A stretch of DNA of 8,871 nt from JADHUC01 sp964617665. Its GTDB lineage: Bacteria > Planctomycetota > Planctomycetia > Pirellulales > Pirellulaceae. The stretch is from NCBI GenBank assembly GCA_964617665.1, contig CAZUAH010000569.1, positions 1 through 8,871 on the forward strand, written 5' to 3'. The position numbers and the translations under genes were made by a program. This document shows positions 4,258-8,871 of the stretch, one piece after another (positions within the stretch are counted from its first letter, which is position 1; every line of letters begins with the position of its first letter). The notes beneath the pieces were generated by a model, which was not told where the DNA came from, searched no databases, and saw only the letters and a list, made by a program, of their open reading frames with translations.

Positions 4258-6324
4258 TCAGTCCGCTCGATATTCGTCCTTGTACAATCCGATCCGCTCA
4301 ATGGGAATCCGCTCCCAGCCGGGTAGTTTGAGCACGGCAGAATCCTCGCGGAGGCGGAAGTCCTGCTTGGCCGCATCCACGAAGCCTGGATCGTCGATGT
4401 CTTCGAGATTGTCGCTGAACTCAACTCGGTCCAGATACTTGTCCATCCCGCTGGCGCTGAGCCAGCGTTTGCATCGGTAGGCTACGTTACGGCGTATGGC
4501 GTTGCCCAACGGTAACATCGGTTCATCGTCCATGATCGACGCCAGCTTGGGGTAGCGCGTGCTCCATGGTGGGTTCTTGTAGTCCAAACGCTCTGCCTTG
4601 GCCAGTAAGTTCCAACTATCACCGGGAGCGGTATCGAGCTTAATCCGACTCGTACCGCGGGCATCGAGATGTAGGGCGGCGTCGCACTCGATCATCAGGT
4701 TATTCTCAACCAGATTGTCACGCCCACCACCAATGAAGGCGGCTCTCCCTGCGCGGTAGAACACGTTTCCCACGAGGCTGTCGCCGCTGTCACAGTCGTC
4801 CAGATAGATGCCCATTGTGCCGACCGCTCCCATCGCGCCCAGATCATGGATGTAGTTCCAGCGGAGCAGGTTGCCCCGCGTGGTCCAGTCCCGGCCTGTG
4901 TAGAAGGCTCCCACGTCGGACGTCTCCTGGGCGACATGGTAGATGTCATTCAGCTCCAGCACGTGCTCGTTGCCGCCGTACAGGATGGCGGAGTGCGGAG
5001 CATCGTGGATCAGGTTGTTCGCCACACGGTTGCCGACACCGCTCAAGTGGATGCCAGCCGCGTAGGTCCGCTGCAAGCGTCCAAAGTGGTGGATGTGGTT
5101 GTTCGTGGCGAAGTTATTGGCGGGAGTCAGTGATTTACGATCGCCGCCGCTAAGGCTGATTCCACTTCGAGCGAGACTAGACAGGTCGCAACTCGTCACG
5201 CCGTTATCGACGCCCCCGGAGACGACGACCGCAGTCCCGCCGAGGTTCGTCATCGCGCAGCCTGCGACTAGGTTCTCACGACCGCCCCGTACGACGATAC
5301 CCACACCGCAGGATGCTTCCAGCCGCAACCCGCGCACGGTCACGTGTTCACAGCCTTCGAGGACGATCATCGGCTCGTCAAAGGTGGAAAGCAGTACCTC
5401 CGCATCCTTGACGGACTTTGGCGGCCAGAGATACAGCATGGCGTTTTGACGGTCCAGGTACCACTCGCCCGGCGCGTCCAACTCCTCCAGGACGTTAATG
5501 GCACAATACCGCCGCGGTTCACGATTCCAGGTCGATGATGGGCCAATGCCGTAACCGTGAGGTGCGGCCAGAGTGATTTCACGCTTCTCGGCATCGACGG
5601 AAGCCACGCGGAGACACTCATCGGACCAGTCGTGGCACCAATATCCATGCAGCCAGACGCCACGTTCGACTGCCCAACTGTTCGGGCGATCCTCCCGGTA
5701 GACAAACGTGCCGCCCCGCGCGGGTTCTCCGCCTGTCGAGCCCCGGTCCACCACGCGCTCGATCGTGACCCAGCCTTCGTTGGGCCACCGGGCCAGTTGC
5801 ATCGGCTCTCCATTGAAGAACAGCTCGGGAGTGCCAGCCAGGCTTTTGAAACGGTCGCCAAGCGGAGCTAATCGTGAGATGCCCAGTGGCTTGAGATCGG
5901 CTTGGAGCACGTTACCCTGTGCGGGCTTGGCCAAGCGGGCGAGGATCTGTGGATTGGAGACGCCGTGCCAGGCGGACGGCTGGACCTGTTTTCCGCCCAG
6001 CAACCGAGGCGCTTCGCTCGGCCGGCTTCGGTAGATAATCGGCGATTCGGATGTACCGGAGTCTTCCGCCGTCAACTTGAAACTCTGTTCGCGGAAGTAA
6101 TCGCCGCCGTGGACCCAGACAGTGACGCCACCCGGAGAGATATTGCCGTTCTTCTTCCAGTCCCTGATGGTGTTGCGGGCTTGCTCCAAGTCGGTCAGTG
6201 GTTGTTCAGACGTACCGGGAGCATCGGCTGCACCACCTGGAGCGATGTGTAGTTCTGCGGCAGCGACTGGCTGAACCCAGTAGATGGCCATGATGCAGGC
6301 TATGGTTAAGACTGTGCGGCTCAT
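4258..6324 (-). CDS. Secreted right-handed parallel beta-helix protein, GH141 or lyase-like (688 aa)
   Basis: Predicted secreted carbohydrate-active enzyme. A Sec signal peptide covers residues 1-23 (hydrophobic core, then VAAA before ELHIAP). The entry segment ELHIAPGGAAD...LEQARNTIRDW (24-56) and GGDYFREQSFKLTAEDSGT (73-91) are typical of beta-helix enzymes. From about 320 to 560 there are repeating short coils with Gly/Asn turns, such as NNLIHD, NNLMIE, and TNNHIHHFG...GIHLSGVGNRV. Acidic motifs ETSDVGAFYTGRDW (467-480) and YLDDCDSG (507-514) are candidate catalytic or metal-binding sites. The general layout recalls GH141 (fucosidase/xylanase) and related polysaccharide lyases; I cannot assign the family or substrate. 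An AGGA about ten bases upstream supports the start. It is 54 nt after the sialidase-like gene and probably co-transcribed. Confidence 0.88.
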   Translation of the reverse strand: MSRTVLTIACIMAIYWVQPVAAAELHIAPGGAADAPGTSEQPLTDLEQARNTIRDWKKNGNISPGGVTVWVHGGDYFREQSFKLTAEDSGTSESPIIYRSRPSEAPRLLGGKQVQPSAWHGVSNPQILARLAKPAQGNVLQADLKPLGISRLAPLGDRFKSLAGTPELFFNGEPMQLARWPNEGWVTIERVVDRGSTGGEPARGGTFVYREDRPNSWAVERGVWLHGYWCHDWSDECLRVASVDAEKREITLAAPHGYGIGPSSTWNREPRRYCAINVLEELDAPGEWYLDRQNAMLYLWPPKSVKDAEVLLSTFDEPMIVLEGCEHVTVRGLRLEASCGVGIVVRGGRENLVAGCAMTNLGGTAVVVSGGVDNGVTSCDLSSLARSGISLSGGDRKSLTPANNFATNNHIHHFGRLQRTYAAGIHLSGVGNRVANNLIHDAPHSAILYGGNEHVLELNDIYHVAQETSDVGAFYTGRDWTTRGNLLRWNYIHDLGAMGAVGTMGIYLDDCDSGDSLVGNVFYRAGRAAFIGGGRDNLVENNLMIECDAALHLDARGTSRIKLDTAPGDSWNLLAKAERLDYKNPPWSTRYPKLASIMDDEPMLPLGNAIRRNVAYRCKRWLSASGMDKYLDRVEFSDNLEDIDDPGFVDAAKQDFRLREDSAVLKLPGWERIPIERIGLYKDEYRAD

Positions 6325-6378
6325 GTCGGAGATTTCCTGTAGTGTGCTTGTTTCAAGGTCGTGATGGTCATCTGGGCG

Positions 6379-8121
6379 TCATTTTCCACCTTCGACCGAC
6401 TCGATCAGGAATCCCTGGAGGTCTTCCTCATCGGACAGAGCCTGAAAGTGGACGTAACTGATCCCATTGACGCTTGGACGCACCAGCGGGAGTGTCAACG
6501 ACGTTGGCCCGCCGTCGATGGTAAGTCTGCAAATGGACGACTGGGAGTCATCCCAGTCAAATCGCAGTTCATGCCAACCGCCAGATGGCAGAACCACGTC
6601 GTTGCCGAGGCGACCGTCTCCGGGGATGGTCAAGGTGTACATCGCGTAGTCCTGAACGACAGGATCGGTCGGATTGAACCAGCGGTCCACGAGGCAGATC
6701 CGTCCGCCGCCACCGCCGGGAGGGAGCTTGATGCGTGTAGTGAACGAGCCCTTCACGGCCGCGGGGAAGTTCCACACAGCGCCGTCCTTGTCGAAGACCA
6801 GATCGGGATCAATCGGGTGACGGATTTGCAGGACCTTGGCTCCAGTCTTGTCGGGATGCGGGATCAGTTGGGGGCCGGGGACGCGATTGTACGCACAATG
6901 GCCGACGATGCCTCTGATGTACTTGTGCGTGGACCAGTCCACCAGATCGTTCTCGAATGTCGAGCGCCGGCGTGGCTCGTACAGCCATTTGGTGTCGAAA
7001 ATGACCAGCGCCCGGACCTCCTCGTCCTGGCCGTGGGCGACGAGTATTTTGCCACCGGGTAGTTCGAGGGCTTGTGGCTGGTGGACGCTGAAATCGTGTG
7101 AGGCTCGGCTGCCAAAGTCACTGGTATTGCGTAGCGGGTTGAGCCGCATCTCCCGGAAGCCGATCCACGTCTGGCCGTCATCCTCGGACATGGCCACATG
7201 GCAGGCGTCACGGTTGGTAAAGACGTCTTCCCATCGCCCGTTTTTGGCGCTTTCAGGGATGGATTCGTCCGTCCGGTCAATCTCCGGGAGCGGTGTCGTG
7301 TTGCACCATAGCAGCAAAACGCGGCCGTCGGACAGCCGGAACAGGGTCGGCATGGTCAGTGTGCCGTAGAACCGTGAGGGCTGCCAAGCAGACCACGTCT
7401 CGCCAGCGTCCTCGGAGAAACACTCGTGGTGGTTGTCCCGCGAGGTGCGAGCGAGCATCCACAACCGGCCATCCTTTAGTTCCAGGATCGTCGGTTCGAC
7501 GCACCAGTTTTCCCACCGCGGTCCCTGGTGGGGAGGCTTGACCTCGAACGCCGGACCAGGCGGGAGCGTGGCCTTGGCCCACGTTAGCCCGTCGTCATCG
7601 GAGCGGAAGGTTGTGATCCGGTACGGAAAATCTCCGTGGGCCGCGCACAGCACGCGTGGGCGCGACCGGAGGAAATACGGAGGACGAACCATGATCAGAC
7701 GGCGATCTTCAACTTTGTTAGCTGTGTACTGTCCATCCGGCCCGTCCGTTGAGCGATAAACAAGCATGCCGTCTTTCCCGCCGGCCATCCGCAAGCAAGT
7801 GCCGGTCTTGGGATTCATGCCCAGCGGTCGTCCACCGCCGGCCGCCTTGCCGGAATCATCAACCTCGCCAAACCGCCGGTGGTTCCACGTCAGGCCGTTA
7901 TCTCGGCTGAACAGGAAACCGTCGTCCCCATAGTGGCGAATCTCCCCGTCCGGGCAGCGAAACAGCCCATTGAAGGCGTTGACTGGCGGTGTACCGACGA
8001 CGACCGGTGCGAAGATGTCATCGAGGTTCTTGGGTGCTGCAACGTCGGCGGATGTGTCAGGCGACGTACCCAGGGCCATTGTGGCCAAAATAGCAAGGCG
8101 AAAGCGGTTGGTGCGTATCAT
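6379..8121 (-). CDS. Secreted Asp-box (BNR) sialidase-like protein (580 aa)
   Basis: Predicted exported six-bladed beta-propeller of the sialidase superfamily. Four Asp-box motifs (SxDxGxTW) are clear: 72-79, 174-181, 236-243 and 312-319. The motif CVEPTILELKDGRLWMLARTS (207-227) matches the central Glu/Arg strand of sialidase folds. The Arg-Ile-Pro (FRIP/YRIP) motif that supplies the first arginine of the sialidase triad is not evident in the expected N-terminal place, which reads NGLFRCPDG. The true substrate may therefore not be sialic acid. Residues 385-580 look like a separate beta-rich, concanavalin-like domain (LPPGGGGGRICLVDRW, PSGGWHELRFDWDD). The N-terminus (1-26) is a weak Sec leader. 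GGAG six bases before the ATG supports the start. It sits between the cupin and beta-helix genes in the operon. Confidence 0.88.
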   Translation of the reverse strand: MIRTNRFRLAILATMALGTSPDTSADVAAPKNLDDIFAPVVVGTPPVNAFNGLFRCPDGEIRHYGDDGFLFSRDNGLTWNHRRFGEVDDSGKAAGGGRPLGMNPKTGTCLRMAGGKDGMLVYRSTDGPDGQYTANKVEDRRLIMVRPPYFLRSRPRVLCAAHGDFPYRITTFRSDDDGLTWAKATLPPGPAFEVKPPHQGPRWENWCVEPTILELKDGRLWMLARTSRDNHHECFSEDAGETWSAWQPSRFYGTLTMPTLFRLSDGRVLLLWCNTTPLPEIDRTDESIPESAKNGRWEDVFTNRDACHVAMSEDDGQTWIGFREMRLNPLRNTSDFGSRASHDFSVHQPQALELPGGKILVAHGQDEEVRALVIFDTKWLYEPRRRSTFENDLVDWSTHKYIRGIVGHCAYNRVPGPQLIPHPDKTGAKVLQIRHPIDPDLVFDKDGAVWNFPAAVKGSFTTRIKLPPGGGGGRICLVDRWFNPTDPVVQDYAMYTLTIPGDGRLGNDVVLPSGGWHELRFDWDDSQSSICRLTIDGGPTSLTLPLVRPSVNGISYVHFQALSDEEDLQGFLIESVEGGK

Positions 8122-8176
8122 AGGGGCTCCATCTCAACTCACTGAGTTCGATCTGTCGGGCAACTGTGACACATGG

Positions 8177-8452
8177 TCACTCCTGCCGATACCCGTACAA
8201 CCATCGCGCCGTTGTGCTGCCGATGTTCCGGGCCGAGTGGACTGCCCCGGCCGGGATCAGCAGTTCTTCGCCGGGCTGCGGATGATGCAACTGCCCCTCG
8301 ACCTCGAACTCCATGTCGCCTTCCAGGACGGTCACCAGCTCGTCTGTGGCGTGGGTGAAGTCTTCCCACTGCTGGCCCGGTGCATCGGTCCAGAGGTCGC
8401 AACTGAAGCCGCGGGTGGCCCAGTCGGCGGCGATCTGTTGGCGGTCGGTCAT
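8177..8452 (-). CDS. Small single-domain cupin protein (91 aa)
   Basis: Compact cytosolic cupin of the Cupin_2 type. The second cupin motif is textbook, G61-x5-P67-x-G69-x2-H72-x3-N76 (GEELLIPAGAVHSARN). The first is partial: His34, Glu38 and Gly45 are present, but the second His of HxH is Thr36, leaving His34, Glu38 and His72 as possible metal ligands. Family members are metal-dependent isomerases or dioxygenases, or sugar-binding sensors. The start lacks a strong ribosome-binding site, with only weak purine stretches upstream. It is the first gene of the minus-strand operon, 55 nt ahead of the sialidase-like gene, so it could act on or sense a sugar released by the secreted enzymes. That role is inference. 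A TAGAAT -10-like box lies at about 8499-8504 with no good -35. Confidence 0.85.
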   Translation of the reverse strand: MTDRQQIAADWATRGFSCDLWTDAPGQQWEDFTHATDELVTVLEGDMEFEVEGQLHHPQPGEELLIPAGAVHSARNIGSTTARWLYGYRQE

Positions 8453-8519
8453 AGCTCATTTGGCCTTGGTGGTGATGGCTTGGCTAGTCTTCGATGTGGT
8501 ATTCTATCAGACGATGTAA

Positions 8520-8735
8520 CTTGATCGAGTCTGGGCCGGTTGCCAAACGGACGTCCCCGCGCGGGAGTTGCTGGACAAGGACGTTCACGGCCACTTCACC
8601 GACGAGATCGCCGAGCGACTGCAACGAGAAGGTGTGACGGTCTATTGCGACGAATCGCTTATGCTTTTGCGGGCGTGTATAGTAGATACGACGTTTGATA
8701 ATCAAAGTCCTATGCCACTCGAAGCCCATGAATGA
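8520..8735 (+). pseudogene. Start-less plus-strand open frame, probable truncated gene
   Basis: After an in-frame TAA (8517-8519) there are 71 sense codons ending in TGA at 8733-8735. The central part, translated as ELLDKDVHGHFTDEIAERLQ, followed by REGVTVYCDES, has strong GC bias at third codon positions and a credible helix-strand pattern. No ATG or GTG start lies before this conserved-looking part; the first in-frame GTG is within it. It therefore looks like a gene that lost its 5' end, or one with a frameshift. Its stop overlaps the next gene's start by eight bases, as in an operon. The helix followed by GVTVYCDE faintly resembles the first helix/strand of TIR domains, but the usual preceding strand is missing, so I do not assign it. 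A minus-strand frame over the same bases (8729-8484) also exists but lacks a ribosome-binding site. Confidence 0.35.
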
Positions 8736-8871
8736 ATCCGACGAGTTTCAAATCATCTATCCCACGGTCTTCAACTACACCGTACCTATCAAGATAGACG
8801 CCGGCACAGACGATGACGAGATCGGGACCGGCGTACTGTTCGATATTGGTGGAAGACTGCTGGTCGCTACC
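8728..8871 (+). CDS. Start of a gene resembling a trypsin-like peptidase, cut by the right edge
   Basis: An ATG at 8728 opens a frame that runs off the window after 48 codons. The protein begins MNESDEFQIIYPTVFNYTVP and continues into EIGTGVLFDIGGRLLVAT (residues 31-48). This GTG-hydrophobic-GGRLLVAT pattern is how many bacterial trypsin-like serine peptidase domains begin, just before the TAxH histidine motif that would follow outside the window. No signal peptide is visible, so it would be cytosolic. The ribosome-binding site is weak, and the eight-base overlap with the preceding frame suggests coupled translation. The peptidase call needs the missing catalytic residues. Confidence 0.6.
   Translation, partial: MNESDEFQIIYPTVFNYTVPIKIDAGTDDDEIGTGVLFDIGGRLLVAT

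Noticed and set aside
8484..8729. 81-codon minus-strand frame at the right edge
   Set aside because: It lacks a ribosome-binding site, is the exact codon-register complement of a better plus-strand frame, and its start would collide head-on with the plus-strand peptidase start.
1..8871. CRISPR array or long direct repeats
   Set aside because: I saw no regularly spaced repeats. The short shared words such as GCTCGTG and GCACGGG near the hairpins are too short to count.

Overview
The window looks like a GC-rich chromosome segment from Planctomycetota or a close relative of the PVC group. I infer this from the protein families: secreted beta-helix and Asp-box (BNR) glycan-active proteins, a Tat-exported creatininase-family protein, and 'RRDFIG'-type twin-arginine leaders. 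No marker gene settles the taxonomy.

Left part (1-2126): RNA-rich and poor in protein genes, all read on the minus strand. From right to left it has a sigma70-like promoter (2098-2126), a leader of about 340 nt packed with short perfect hairpins, a 198-residue HExxH metallopeptidase gene (1151-1747), another hairpin-rich stretch (about 766-1016), a strong intrinsic terminator (712-746), a tRNA-Phe(GAA)-like gene (621-692), a structured linker, and the 5' part of a group II intron. The intron starts at 431 and runs off the left edge. Its boundary is supported by a GUGUG start and by matching EBS1/IBS1 and EBS2/IBS2 pairings.

Middle and right part (2209-8452): six closely spaced minus-strand genes that look like one operon. 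In transcription order they are a small cupin, a secreted Asp-box sialidase-like protein, a secreted right-handed beta-helix protein (GH141 or lyase-like), a Tat-exported creatininase-family hydrolase, a cytosolic Cx5R protein-tyrosine/dual-specificity phosphatase, and a TspO/MBR membrane protein whose start overlaps the phosphatase stop (ATGA). The first four suggest capture and processing of an extracellular glycan. The last two form a translationally coupled pair that may be regulatory.

Right edge (8520-8871): plus-strand, divergent from the operon. A 71-codon open frame without a usable start, probably a 5'-truncated gene, overlaps by 8 nt the start of a gene cut by the window edge. That gene begins like a trypsin-like peptidase domain.

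The most promising possible novelty is the metallopeptidase locus, with a consensus-like promoter, a long multi-hairpin leader, a palindrome next to the ribosome-binding site, and a hairpin-rich 3' region closed by a terminator.
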